The notes under the pieces were generated by a model. It worked only from the letters and a program-made list of their open reading frames with translations. It was not told where the DNA came from and made no database searches. From Opitutia bacterium (GTDB lineage: Bacteria; Verrucomicrobiota; Verrucomicrobiia; Opitutales; Opitutaceae), in the NCBI GenBank assembly GCA_016217595.1, contig JACRHS010000005.1:186001-250000 (forward strand): 64,000 nucleotides of DNA, read 5' to 3'. The position numbers were made by a program, and so were the translations under genes. This document shows, one piece after another, positions 25,971 through 35,160 of the stretch. Numbering within the stretch: the first letter of the stretch is position 1; each line of letters opens with the position of its first letter.

Positions 25971-28900
25971 CTAAAAGGCCATGGTTAGTGTCAGCCGCCA
26001 TTGGCGAGGGGGTGTCCAGTAGAAGGTATTGCGGAAACTGGTGCCGTTGAAAACTGACACGCCGCCGGGCTTAAAAATCGGCCGGTCGTAATCGAACAGA
26101 TTGGTCACGTTGAGCTGGAGATCCATCGGACAGCCCAGCTGCTTCCAGCTGTAGCCCAATGCCGCCGTGGCCAGGACGTAGGGGTCAGTGTAGAAAAAGG
26201 AGAACGGATCGTTGGTCGGGCTGCCGACGATCTGCCGCCCGAAGCAATTCACGCCGCCGCCGATCCGCAGCCCCTTGAGCCGGCCGGTTTGCATCGTGTA
26301 ATTCGCGAACGCGTTGATGCGGTAATCGTACAGGCCGTTGAGCGGCCGGCCATCCGTGGTGCCCGAGATGATGTTTTCCAGGTTCGTCATCGCGTTGTGC
26401 ACGCTGCTGTTGCCGCGGTACCGCATCCATTCGGCGAAATGCTCCTGATAGTACCCCTTGGTGTCGCGCAGATAACCCGTCTGCTTCGTCTCGGGAAGGC
26501 CGAGGTTCACCGTCATGCGCAACCCTTTCGTGAGGTTGGCCGTGATCTCGCCCTCCCAACCCCAGGAGCGCAGATCCGACACGTCGGTGTACTGTATGAA
26601 CGCGCCGATCTGCGGGATCACTTTGTTCGGCCCGCCGGCGTTGAGCACCGCGTTCCAAACATTGTTGATGTTGTTTAGATTCTGGTTCGTGAACTTGTCC
26701 TTCTCGAACGCGTCGTAGAAGCCGAAGGTGCCGACGAGGCGGTTGTCGAGCAGGTTGAAACGCACGCCTGCGCCCCAGCCTTGCGAGGTCGCCAGATTGT
26801 ACGGCGCGGAGCCGTCCAGCTTGGGGATGTTGATGATCGCCGGATTGAAGCCGTGGCTCCTGTAACCATAGAGCCCGATTTGCTTGAGGGGAAAATAGGT
26901 CAGTCCCATCTGCGACGTGGTGACGCGCGAGTCGGTCCAGATGCCCGAGAGCAATGTCGGTGCACCTGTCACCGGATCGCGCCGGGCGATGTCGCGCGTG
27001 GTCGCGTGGAAATGATCCCGTCGAATGCCGGCGACGAGGAGAACGCGATCCTGCCAGTAATGCCCGACGGTGTTCGCCTGAATCGAGTACAAGCGCTCGA
27101 CGTTGTGCTGATCCCGCGCAAAGACCCAGCGGTACTGGGCCGTCGCGTCGCTCGGTGGCAACACATCGGCGCCCGCGGGTTCGTCCCAGTAACGAAAACG
27201 TTTCAGCAGCTGGCCGGAGTCCAGTGTGCTGCCGTTGGGCGCCAGCGCGCCGTTGTCCACGTAGTACTGCCAACTCTTGTAGGCGGCGAGATGCTCGCGC
27301 CACTGCGCCACCACGCTGAACGTTTGGGACATCGTCTCGGTCTTGAACGGGTACGCCGCCGCCAGCCGGGCGCTGCCAAAATAATCCGCGGTGCGGATCG
27401 GATTCGCGCCCGCGGTATTGGCGCTGAAAAATTTGCCGAAATTGGGATTCATCCGACCGTCACCGGTCTGGCGGTTTACGTCCACATACGCGCCGGTGTA
27501 GTACAGCGTGTTGCCTTCGCGTATCGCCGAGTTGAAATCGCCGGCCACTTCGATGAAGAGGCCGTTGGGAAATTTCTGCTCGTATGTCAGGTTGAAATTG
27601 GTCGCATGGTTTTCCACGACCATGTCGTTGGAATTCGGATTAAACCGGCGGCGCGGCAACACCGGCATGTTCGGGATCAGTTCGCGCCCGTAGCTGGTCG
27701 CGTCGGTCAACAAGGTTAGCTTTGAGCCCTGGCTCAGGCCCATGTTCTTCCAGTTCACCAGCCCCAACCCTGCTTGATAAGTATAGTAGTTGGCGGCGGA
27801 AATGCGGATCACGCCGGTGGTGTTCGCCGGCGTCACAGTCAGCGGCGTCGTCACTGCGTAGGCCCGATCCCACCGCGAACTGTTATCGATCAATCCATCC
27901 GCCCGAAAATTGGAGGTGCCCACAAAATCTTTGGCCGCCTCGAAGCGGATCTCGGCCCCGGACCACGGCCGGTATGTGGTCGTGAGGTCCACGCCATGCC
28001 GGTTGTCCAGGCTGCGTTCGTACCACTGCGCGCCGACTTTATCCTGCACGTTCAACCGCACGGCCCACCGCTCCGTGAGCCGCCGGTTCGCATCCAAATA
28101 CACCGCCCGGCCAAACGGTTCGCCAAAGGAATCCAGGCGCACCCGGAGGGTGGTGAAATCGCGCGTCAGCGTCGCCCGCTTGGTCACAACATTCACTTTG
28201 CCGCCGACCGTGGCGTCGCCGTAGATGATGCCATTGGGCCCGCGCGAGCCTTCGAGCCGCTCGACCACGTATTCCTCCGGCGTGAATCCCTGGCGGAAAT
28301 AATTGCGGCCATTGGTCGTGCTCGGCAGACCGCGAAACGCCACGTTGCCGCCAAAGTCGGTCGGGTTCGTGCCGCCCGTGGTCGGCGAGGTGCCGACATC
28401 AGCATTGGTCAGCCAGATCTGCGCATCCTGCAGACTGGCCGCGCCGATATCGTTGAGAAAATCGCGCGTGAGCACCGTCACGTCGGTCGCCGTCTTCTGC
28501 AGATTCGTCGCCAGCATGCCGCCGGAAATGACGTTGGTCGCGATGTAGCCGGAATCCTTGTCGGCAAACACCGTGAAGGGCGAAAGCTGGATGGTCGTTT
28601 CTCGCAGCATTTCCGGCTTCAACAATGGCGGCGCGCTCTGGCGCGCGCTCACGGTGAAGGCGCCGGTGCGCGGGTCCTGCTCGGCGATAAGAGACGTCCC
28701 CGCCAACATGCGCGCGAGCGCCTCCACCGCCGAAAACCGCCCGCGCACGGCATTGGTTTTCACGCGCCGCACCGCCTCGCCCGCGTAGAGCAACTGCTGC
28801 TCCGCCTGCGCGGCGAACTGTTTGAGCGTCGCGACCGCCTCGCCGCGTTCGATGGCAAAATCTTTTTGCGCCGCCGCGTCTGCGCCCGCGGCGAGCCACC

Positions 28901-28985
28901 CCCATATCCACACGCCGAGCACGGCGCTCATCAGCCGGCCCAACCGGAGCCGCCGCCAACGACCAGGTGCGCATGGGGTGTTCAT
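25971..28985 (-). CDS. TonB-dependent transducer receptor with N-terminal STN signalling domain (paralogue 1)
   Basis: The 1004-residue receptor carries an extra N-terminal STN (secretin/TonB short) domain at about residues 42-112 (FAIERGEAVATLKQFAAQAE, then GRFSAVEALARMLAGTSLIA). A TonB-box-like IQLSPFTVFADKDSGY, the plug and the barrel ending WRLTLTMAF follow. STN domains pass ligand occupancy to a FecR-type anti-sigma factor, and the fecR-like and ECF sigma genes lie immediately upstream on the same strand. The barrel is closely similar to those of the two other receptors in the locus, which lack STN. It therefore looks like the sensor of the set. Confidence 0.92.
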   Translation of the reverse strand: MNTPCAPGRWRRLRLGRLMSAVLGVWIWGWLAAGADAAAQKDFAIERGEAVATLKQFAAQAEQQLLYAGEAVRRVKTNAVRGRFSAVEALARMLAGTSLIAEQDPRTGAFTVSARQSAPPLLKPEMLRETTIQLSPFTVFADKDSGYIATNVISGGMLATNLQKTATDVTVLTRDFLNDIGAASLQDAQIWLTNADVGTSPTTGGTNPTDFGGNVAFRGLPSTTNGRNYFRQGFTPEEYVVERLEGSRGPNGIIYGDATVGGKVNVVTKRATLTRDFTTLRVRLDSFGEPFGRAVYLDANRRLTERWAVRLNVQDKVGAQWYERSLDNRHGVDLTTTYRPWSGAEIRFEAAKDFVGTSNFRADGLIDNSSRWDRAYAVTTPLTVTPANTTGVIRISAANYYTYQAGLGLVNWKNMGLSQGSKLTLLTDATSYGRELIPNMPVLPRRRFNPNSNDMVVENHATNFNLTYEQKFPNGLFIEVAGDFNSAIREGNTLYYTGAYVDVNRQTGDGRMNPNFGKFFSANTAGANPIRTADYFGSARLAAAYPFKTETMSQTFSVVAQWREHLAAYKSWQYYVDNGALAPNGSTLDSGQLLKRFRYWDEPAGADVLPPSDATAQYRWVFARDQHNVERLYSIQANTVGHYWQDRVLLVAGIRRDHFHATTRDIARRDPVTGAPTLLSGIWTDSRVTTSQMGLTYFPLKQIGLYGYRSHGFNPAIINIPKLDGSAPYNLATSQGWGAGVRFNLLDNRLVGTFGFYDAFEKDKFTNQNLNNINNVWNAVLNAGGPNKVIPQIGAFIQYTDVSDLRSWGWEGEITANLTKGLRMTVNLGLPETKQTGYLRDTKGYYQEHFAEWMRYRGNSSVHNAMTNLENIISGTTDGRPLNGLYDYRINAFANYTMQTGRLKGLRIGGGVNCFGRQIVGSPTNDPFSFFYTDPYVLATAALGYSWKQLGCPMDLQLNVTNLFDYDRPIFKPGGVSVFNGTSFRNTFYWTPPRQWRLTLTMAF

Positions 28986-29030
28986 CGGCTGCGACGGCTT
29001 GCCAGGTGCATACCACGCGCCTTTGCGCGC

Positions 29031-30056
29031 CTACTTCGCCCGACGCAAGATCGTTTCCTGCTCCCGCCGCTCGGCCGTCACGCCGAAGCCCGTTTCGAGC
29101 AGATGCACAAACGTCGCGGTGTCGTCCGCCAAAAATGAACCGCCCACGAGCAATGCGCCCGTCTCGGCATCGGCCACGACCAGCTTGTGCCGGTTGTAGC
29201 GGTTGAATTCCTCGACGACGGTTTGCAGCCGCTCCGGGTCGAACTCCAGCCGCCGTTGCTGCCACGCCAGCCGGCGGGCCGTTTCGCTGGCCGCCACGGG
29301 CGCGACCGCCGCCGCCGGTGCCGGCGCGCTTTCGGTTGCCCGCGAGGTCGCGATCACGACCCGTTGCCCGGCTTCCAGGAGCGGCGTGTCTGCCGTCGTC
29401 GCCGGCAAGAGCGACCGGCCGCGGGGCGCATCGTCCACGCGCACCCGCCCCTCGGTGACCAGCACTTCGACGGCTTCCGCGCGCAGCCGGACATCGAACG
29501 CCGTGCCCACGGCGCGCACCGCCACGCCCGCCGCATTGACCACGAAGGGTCGCGCGGGATTCTTCGCCACGGTGAAAAGCGCTTCGCCGCGCGTCAGCTG
29601 CACCTGCCGCTCCGTCGCGGTGTAATTCACCGCCACTGCGCTGTCGGTGTTCAACGCGATCCGCGAGCCGTCCGGCAAATTCATCTCCCGCCACTGCCCC
29701 ACCGCTGTGACTGCGGTCTGCGCAAACGCGGCCGGCGCCGCCGGCGTCCGCCACCAACCCACATAGGCCACCGCCACTGCTGCGGCGGCGGCGAGCGCCA
29801 CGGGAAACCAGGCCAGTTTGCGCGCGCGCGGTCGCAACGGCAGATCGGGATCGGGTTCGCCTCCGGCCGGACGCAACTCTGCCAGCCGGTCGAGCGCGCG
29901 CGAGGTGGCCTGCAACTGCGCATACGCCGCGGCATGGCGCGGATCGGCCCGCAACCAGGCGTCCAACTCCGCCGCCTGCGCCGACGTCAGCCCGCCCTCG
30001 CTGGCTCCGAGCCATTCGGCGGCGGTGTCTTCGATGTTGGGCGCGGGTTTACTCAT
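29031..30056 (-). CDS. FecR-family anti-sigma/signal-transducing protein
   Basis: The 341-residue protein has a cytoplasmic N-terminal region with the FecR/DUF4880-like pattern AAEWLGASEGGLTSAQAAEL and DAWLRADPRHAAAYA. One transmembrane helix follows at about residues 82-102 (LAWFPVALAAAAAVAVAYVG). The periplasmic FecR domain contains REMNLPDGSRIALNTDSAVA and GTAFDVRL. The C-terminal stretch FDPERLQTVVEEFNRYNR is STN-like and probably contacts the transducer receptor. Its start overlaps the end of the sigma-factor gene by 8 bases, so the pair is translationally linked. It probably holds the sigma factor inactive until the receptor at 25971 binds ligand. Confidence 0.92.
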   Translation of the reverse strand: MSKPAPNIEDTAAEWLGASEGGLTSAQAAELDAWLRADPRHAAAYAQLQATSRALDRLAELRPAGGEPDPDLPLRPRARKLAWFPVALAAAAAVAVAYVGWWRTPAAPAAFAQTAVTAVGQWREMNLPDGSRIALNTDSAVAVNYTATERQVQLTRGEALFTVAKNPARPFVVNAAGVAVRAVGTAFDVRLRAEAVEVLVTEGRVRVDDAPRGRSLLPATTADTPLLEAGQRVVIATSRATESAPAPAAAVAPVAASETARRLAWQQRRLEFDPERLQTVVEEFNRYNRHKLVVADAETGALLVGGSFLADDTATFVHLLETGFGVTAERREQETILRRAK

Positions 30057-30621
30057 GGGGAGTTTCGGGGGCGGGCCTCACCCGCGCCGGGGAAACAGCC
30101 ATGCCCCGAGCCTGCAAATACTCGGCGCAGCGCCGCACGCCCTGCCCCACCTGCACGTTGACGGTCCGCTCGGAGATTCCGAGGCGGGCGGCGATTTCCT
30201 TGTGCGAGAGTCCATATATTTTGCGCAGTTTGAGCACCTGGCGGCAACGGGGCGGCAGCGACTCGATCGCCTCGGCCAGAAGATCCAGCTCCTGTTCGCG
30301 GCTCACGGTCTCGACCACACCGTCTCTATCTTCCAAGACGGGCAACTGGTCGATTTCAACTATGTCCTCGACCGCGGCGGTGCGCCGGCGACGGAAAACA
30401 TCGAGCGCGGTATTGCGGGCCGCGGTGAACAAAAACCCGCGCGCGGAACGCAGCGAACCGCCGACCCTGGCCCGCAACAACCGCAGATAGGATTCCTGCA
30501 CGACGTCGTCGACGTCGGACAGGTTGGGAAATTTCTTGCGGAGGTACGCCCGCAACATCGGTTCATGCGGCTGGACCTCTTCGGAAAACCAACGGGCTTG
30601 CTCTGAATTGGGCGGGGGCAC
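30049..30621 (-). CDS. ECF (FecI-type) RNA polymerase sigma factor
   Basis: The 190-residue protein has sigma region 2 (LRAYLRKKFPNLSDVDDVVQ, then ESYLRLL) and region 4 (LPPRCRQVLKLRKIYGLSHK, then EIAARLGISERTVNVQV). It is the first gene of the signalling unit sigma/FecR/STN-receptor and likely drives transcription of the receptor and lyase genes downstream. The start is a GTG at 30621, which keeps the full region 2; an ATG at 30558 would cut into it. An AT-rich, promoter-like region lies directly upstream. Confidence 0.92.
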   Translation of the reverse strand: MPPPNSEQARWFSEEVQPHEPMLRAYLRKKFPNLSDVDDVVQESYLRLLRARVGGSLRSARGFLFTAARNTALDVFRRRRTAAVEDIVEIDQLPVLEDRDGVVETVSREQELDLLAEAIESLPPRCRQVLKLRKIYGLSHKEIAARLGISERTVNVQVGQGVRRCAEYLQARGMAVSPARVRPAPETPHE

Positions 30622-30669
30622 GATTGGGAACGGGAACGGAGCTTAGAACCCACCCTCTGGCAAAAAACA

Positions 30670-30828
30670 AGCCTCATCCCATCAGCAATAATGCGGTGAA
30701 TCCTTATTTTGTTACTCTTGTTTATTATAATTAAGTCTTAACAAAACATTTTAAGTAACCAAACCGGTACAATGTAACAAAATTATTTTGTTGCATCGCG
30801 ACGGTTATAGCCCTTTTCTGGCGAGGAA
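30670..30828. promoter_or_regulatory. AT-rich divergent promoter region with palindromic sites
   Basis: This stretch is strikingly AT-rich against its GC-rich surroundings and separates the ECF sigma gene (minus) from the nucleotidyltransferase gene (plus). ATTATAAT at 30724-30731 provides a -10-like TATAAT on both strands, but no matching -35 at 16-18 bases could be fixed. A perfect 17-bp palindrome AACAAAATTATTTTGTT (8-bp arms, central T) sits at 30776-30792, 36 bases before the nucleotidyltransferase start, as a candidate operator. The regulator is unknown. Confidence 0.5.
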
Positions 30829-31773
30829 ATGAAGCCCTCACTTCTTATCCTCGCGGCCGGCATGGGCAGCCGTTACGGCGGCTTGAAACAGCTCGATCCG
30901 GTGGGTCCGGGCGGGGAAATCGTGCTCGATTACGCGGTGTTCGATGCCCTGCGTTGCGGCTTCGACCGCGTGGTGTTCGTGATCCGCCGCGAACACGCCG
31001 AGACCTTCCGCACCCACGTCGGCTCGCGCTACGCCGACCTCTGCACGGTCGATTACGCTTTTCAGGAACTCGACCTGCTGCCGGCCGGCTTCACGCCACC
31101 GGCCGGTCGCGTGAAACCGTGGGGCACCGGTCACGCGGTCTGGTGCGCGCGGCACGCCCTGCCCGGCCCGTTCGCCGTGCTCAACGCCGACGATTTTTAC
31201 GGCCACGACGCGTTTCGCCAGCTCGGCGATTTTCTGCGCGCCGCCGCCATCCGCCCCGTGGGCGCGCGCCCGCTGCCGGGCTGCATGGTGGGCTTCCGCC
31301 TCGCGCGGACGCTCTCGGATCACGGCACCGTCTCGCGCGGCGTGTGCACGACCGACGCCGCCGGGCAGCTCACCTCCATCGTCGAACACACCGATATTGC
31401 GCGTAAACCCGATGGCGCCATCGCCGCGATCGCCGCCGACGGCACGCACGCGCTGGCGGAAGACACCATCGTCTCGATGAACTGCTGGGGACTGGTCCCA
31501 GGCGTGTTCGCTCCGTTGGAGCGCGAGTTTGTGCAGTTCCTCGAACGCCACGGGCAGACGCCCAAGACCGAGTTCTATCTGCCGTCCGCCATCGCCGGCA
31601 TGGTCGCCAGCGGAGGCCTCAATGTCCGCGTTTTTCAGACCGAGGGCGACTGGTTCGGCATCACTTATCGCGAAGACAAACCCACCGTCGAGGCCGCGCT
31701 CCGCCGCCTCGTCGCCGCCGGCGCGTATCCCGCGAGCCTGCGCCCCGCCACCGCCGGAATATCCCGCCCATGA
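30829..31773 (+). CDS. Sugar-1-phosphate nucleotidyltransferase family protein
   Basis: The 314-residue protein opens with the nucleotidyltransferase loop LILAAGMGSRYGGLKQLDPV and has NADDFYGHDAFRQLGDFL as the metal/nucleotide block. The family joins sugar-1-phosphates to NTPs to make nucleotide sugars. Its stop overlaps the start of a NahK-like kinase gene (ATGA at 31770-31773), and a sodium symporter gene follows. The trio suggests import, anomeric phosphorylation and activation of a hexosamine or related sugar; the precise sugar and nucleotide cannot be told from the sequence. Confidence 0.85.
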   Translation: MKPSLLILAAGMGSRYGGLKQLDPVGPGGEIVLDYAVFDALRCGFDRVVFVIRREHAETFRTHVGSRYADLCTVDYAFQELDLLPAGFTPPAGRVKPWGTGHAVWCARHALPGPFAVLNADDFYGHDAFRQLGDFLRAAAIRPVGARPLPGCMVGFRLARTLSDHGTVSRGVCTTDAAGQLTSIVEHTDIARKPDGAIAAIAADGTHALAEDTIVSMNCWGLVPGVFAPLEREFVQFLERHGQTPKTEFYLPSAIAGMVASGGLNVRVFQTEGDWFGITYREDKPTVEAALRRLVAAGAYPASLRPATAGISRP

Positions 31774-32894
31774 GCCACGCCCACGACCTTTCCTCCTCCG
31801 ATCTCGCCGCCGTCGCCCAGGCTTTTCTCCTGCACGGCCACTTTATTTCGGGCGCGCCTTACGGCAGCGGACACATCAACGACACCTACGCGGTCATCTT
31901 CGATCAGGCCGGCACGCGCGTGCGCTACATCCTGCAACGGATCAATCATAACGTATTTCGCGATGTGCCGGCGCTCATGGAAAACATCGCGCGCGTCACG
32001 TCGCACGCCGCCAAACGCCTCGCCGCCGAAGCGCATCCCGACGCCAGCCGCCGCGCCCTCACGCTGGTGCCGACGCGCGACGGCCGGCCCTACCATCGCG
32101 ACGCCGCCGAGCGTTGGTGGCGCTGTTATCTCTTCGTCGAAAAAGGCCGCACCTACGACATCATCGAGCGCCCGAGCCAGGCGGCGGAAGCCGCGCGGGC
32201 ATTCGGCGCGTTTCAACACCTGCTCGTCGATCTGCCCGGCGCGCGGCTGCACGAGACCATCCCGGGGTTTCACCACACGCGCCAGCGTTTCGAGCGGTTG
32301 CGACAGGCCGCCACGGCCGACGCGCACGGCCGCGCCGCCGCCGCCAAGGACGACATCGCCTTCGCGTTCCAACGCGAAAACATGGTCGATCAGCTGCTCG
32401 ATCTGCAGGCCCGCGGCGAGTTGCCCGAGCGCATCACGCACAACGACACCAAGCTCAACAACGTCATCCTCGACGACGCCACGCAGGCCGCCGTCTGCGT
32501 CATCGACCTCGACACCGTGATGCCCGGCCTCGCGCCCTACGATTTCGGCGACATGATGCGCACCGCCACCAATTCCGCCGCGGAAGACGAGACCGACCTG
32601 AGCAAAGTGCAGATGCGCCTGCCGATTTTCGAGGCTCTCGTCACCGGTTATCTGGAGAGCGCCGGCGCCTTCCTCAATGCCACCGAGCGGGCCAGCCTCG
32701 TTTTCGGCGGCATGTTGATGACCTACGAGGTCGGCATCCGCTTCCTCACCGACTACCTCGCCGGCGACGTCTACTTCAAAATCAAGCGTCCGCACCACAA
32801 CCTCGACCGGGCGCGCAACCAGTTCGCCCTCCTGCGCCAGATGGAACAGCACCGTCCCGCGATGGAGGCGTTCGTGCGTCAGGCGCGCCCCTAA
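31770..32894 (+). CDS. NahK-like anomeric sugar kinase (aminoglycoside phosphotransferase fold)
   Basis: The 374-residue protein has the phosphotransferase catalytic loop ITHNDTKLNNVILD, with Asp226 as likely base and Asn231 as metal ligand, followed by VIDLDTVMPG (Asp246 and Asp248). The N-terminal GAPYGSGHINDTYAV matches the nucleotide-binding strand of N-acetylhexosamine 1-kinases. These enzymes make N-acetylhexosamine-1-phosphate, the substrate of the preceding nucleotidyltransferase. The overlap with that gene supports joint function. The substrate assignment (GlcNAc/GalNAc-type) is inferred from family resemblance. Confidence 0.82.
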   Translation: MSHAHDLSSSDLAAVAQAFLLHGHFISGAPYGSGHINDTYAVIFDQAGTRVRYILQRINHNVFRDVPALMENIARVTSHAAKRLAAEAHPDASRRALTLVPTRDGRPYHRDAAERWWRCYLFVEKGRTYDIIERPSQAAEAARAFGAFQHLLVDLPGARLHETIPGFHHTRQRFERLRQAATADAHGRAAAAKDDIAFAFQRENMVDQLLDLQARGELPERITHNDTKLNNVILDDATQAAVCVIDLDTVMPGLAPYDFGDMMRTATNSAAEDETDLSKVQMRLPIFEALVTGYLESAGAFLNATERASLVFGGMLMTYEVGIRFLTDYLAGDVYFKIKRPHHNLDRARNQFALLRQMEQHRPAMEAFVRQARP

Positions 32895-33047
32895 CCAACC
32901 GGCATGATGCGGCAGCGGAAGGATTGACCCCGGCGCGGCAAGCTGCCGTTCTGGCCCGCGTCTCCGGCGGAGCGCCGGTGAACGCATCGCACCAAGCCGT
33001 CCGTTGCCACCACCTCTCCACCGTCACCACTGATTCGCCCCATTCAT

Positions 33048-34898
33048 ATGAAACTCCAACTGATCGACTGGTTGATCGTCGCCGCCACGTTGCTGATCTG
33101 CTTCGTACCGGCACTCTTCTTCGGCAAGCGCGCCGGCAAAGATACCTCCGAGTTCTTCGCCTCGGGCCGCTCCGTGCCATGGTGGCTCGCCGGCCTCTCC
33201 ATGGTCGCGACCACCTTCAGCAGCGACACGCCCAACTGGGTGACCGAACAGGTCCGCAAGTTCGGCGTCGCCGGCAACTGGCAATGGTGGGCCTTCGTGC
33301 TCACCGGCGTGGCCACGGTGTTTTTCTTCGCGCGGCTCTGGCGCCGCTCGGGCGTGATGACCGACCTGGAGTTCTATGAAGTGCGTTACTCGGGCAAGGC
33401 CGCCTCGGTCGTGCGCGGCTTCCGCGCCGTGTACCTCGGGCTGTTCTTCAACTGCTTCATCATGGGCATGGTCACCCTCGCCGCCTGCAAGATCGCCAAC
33501 ATCCTCTTCGGCATGCCGCCCTGGCAGACCATCGTCATCTGCGGCCTGCTCAACGTCGCGTTCGCCTCGCACTCCGGCCTCTGGGGCGTGCTCGTGATCG
33601 ATATGGTGCAATTCTTCATCAAGATGACCGCCGTCATCGCCGCCGCGTATTTCTCACTCAAACAGGTCGGCGGCCTGAGCGTGCTCCTCGAAAAACTGGG
33701 CCACCTCCAGGTCGTCACGCCCGACGGCGGCGAACCCGTGATGTCCGCCATCAACGGCACCGGCCAGCCCCTCCTCGACATCATGCCCAATTTCGACATG
33801 TGGCAGCTCGCGCTCATGATCTTTATCATGCCCATCGCCATCGGCTGGTGGGCCAACTGGTACCCGGGCGCCGAGCCCGGCGGCGGCAGCTACATCGCAC
33901 AACGCATGCTCGCCTCCAAATCCGAGAAGGACTCCCTCGGCGGCACGCTCTTCTTCAACCTCGCGCACTACGTGCTGCGCCCCTGGCCGTGGATCATCAC
34001 CGCGCTCTGCTCGATCATCGTGTTCCCCGACCTCGCCTCGATCCGCGCCGCGTTCCCCAACGCCGACCCCAACCTGATCGGCCACGACAGCGCGTTTCCC
34101 GCCATGCTCACATTCCTCCCCGTCGGCTTCGTCGGCCTGATGGTCGGCGGCCTGATCGCGGCCAACTCCTCGACCATCCTCACCCATCTCAACTGGGGCT
34201 CGTCGTACCTCGTGCACGATTTCTACCGCCGCTTCATCAAGACCGACGCCAGCGAGCGGCACTACGTCAACGCCGGCCGGCTCTGCACGGTCTTGCTCTA
34301 CGTCGTCGCGGCGCTGCTGAGCACCGTGATGAGTTCGGCGCAGGAGGCGTTCCAAATTCTCCTCTCCATCGGCGCCGGCACCGGCCTGCTCTACATCGTG
34401 CGCTGGTTCTGGTGGCGCGTCTCCGCCTGGTGCGAAGTCGCAGCCATGGCGGCCTCGCTCATCAGCGCGGCGGGCTTCCCCTATTTGATGAAGATCGGCG
34501 TGCTGCCCACGCTCAGTTTCGCCCAGATCACGATCCTGCAAGTCGGCTTCACCACCGTCTGCTGGCTCGTCGCCGCCTACGTCGCGCCGCAAACCGACCG
34601 CGCCAAGCTCGTCGAGTTCTTCAAGAAAGTGCATCCCGCCGGTCCGGGTTGGAGCAAGGTCCGCCAGGAGGCGGGCGTGTCCGAAGCCGATATGGCTCTG
34701 CACGGCGATCACATGGGTCAGGCGTCGATCGGCTGGGTCTCCGGCTGCGTCGTCATCTGGTCCTCGCTCTTCGCCATCGGCAACTTCCTCTATGGCCGGA
34801 CGCAGGCGGCGTGGATTCTCACCGCCGTCTTCGTGGTCAGCGGCCTGACGCTGTTGCACACCATCAATCACCTCTGGGACAAATCGGCGGACAAGTAA
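33048..34898 (+). CDS. Sodium:solute symporter (SSS family), probable sugar transporter
   Basis: The 616-residue inner-membrane protein has about 13-14 transmembrane helices. It shows the SSS opening LIDWLIVAATLLICFVPALF with the FASGRSVPWWLAGLSMVATT motif typical of sugar-type members. Further blocks include SHSGLWGVLVIDMVQFFIKM and GLMVGGLIAANSSTILTHLN. It probably imports a sugar or small glycan fragment with sodium. It lies 153 bases after the kinase gene and may be transcribed with it. No obvious terminator or promoter was seen in that gap. Confidence 0.88.
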   Translation: MKLQLIDWLIVAATLLICFVPALFFGKRAGKDTSEFFASGRSVPWWLAGLSMVATTFSSDTPNWVTEQVRKFGVAGNWQWWAFVLTGVATVFFFARLWRRSGVMTDLEFYEVRYSGKAASVVRGFRAVYLGLFFNCFIMGMVTLAACKIANILFGMPPWQTIVICGLLNVAFASHSGLWGVLVIDMVQFFIKMTAVIAAAYFSLKQVGGLSVLLEKLGHLQVVTPDGGEPVMSAINGTGQPLLDIMPNFDMWQLALMIFIMPIAIGWWANWYPGAEPGGGSYIAQRMLASKSEKDSLGGTLFFNLAHYVLRPWPWIITALCSIIVFPDLASIRAAFPNADPNLIGHDSAFPAMLTFLPVGFVGLMVGGLIAANSSTILTHLNWGSSYLVHDFYRRFIKTDASERHYVNAGRLCTVLLYVVAALLSTVMSSAQEAFQILLSIGAGTGLLYIVRWFWWRVSAWCEVAAMAASLISAAGFPYLMKIGVLPTLSFAQITILQVGFTTVCWLVAAYVAPQTDRAKLVEFFKKVHPAGPGWSKVRQEAGVSEADMALHGDHMGQASIGWVSGCVVIWSSLFAIGNFLYGRTQAAWILTAVFVVSGLTLLHTINHLWDKSADK

Positions 34899-34955
34899 TC
34901 CCGCCGCGCCGGCCACCGCGCCGGTAGTCCATTTCGTCTCACTGAGAGACTTCAG

Positions 34956-34983
34956 CAGAGCGCGTTGTCGCCAACGCGCTCTG
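34956..34983. repeat. Perfect 12-bp-stem intergenic hairpin
   Basis: CAGAGCGCGTTG and CAACGCGCTCTG pair perfectly around the tetraloop TCGC. The element starts 57 bases after the symporter stop and may act as a terminator for it, although only TGCGTTTTC follows. The core CGCGTTG/CAACGCG is shared with the hairpin at 7951-7972, so both may belong to one repeat family. Confidence 0.55.
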
Positions 34984-35160
34984 TGCGTTTTCGGGCGGCA
35001 ACATGGCCCCCGAAGGCACCATCTCCTTCCACGCGAATCGGTCGCGCATCCACGGCTCTGCGCGCCCGCTGCGGGCCCCGGGAAACAATCCCGCCGGTCG
35101 TCTTGCGCGCGGGATTATTCGGGTTTTGGTGCGCCCCAACCACCGATCACCACGCCGACC

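Noticed and set aside
13081..28985. A SusC/SusD-type locus
   Set aside because: No SusD-like lipoprotein gene is present and the receptors lack the carboxypeptidase-regulatory-like N-terminal domain of SusC.
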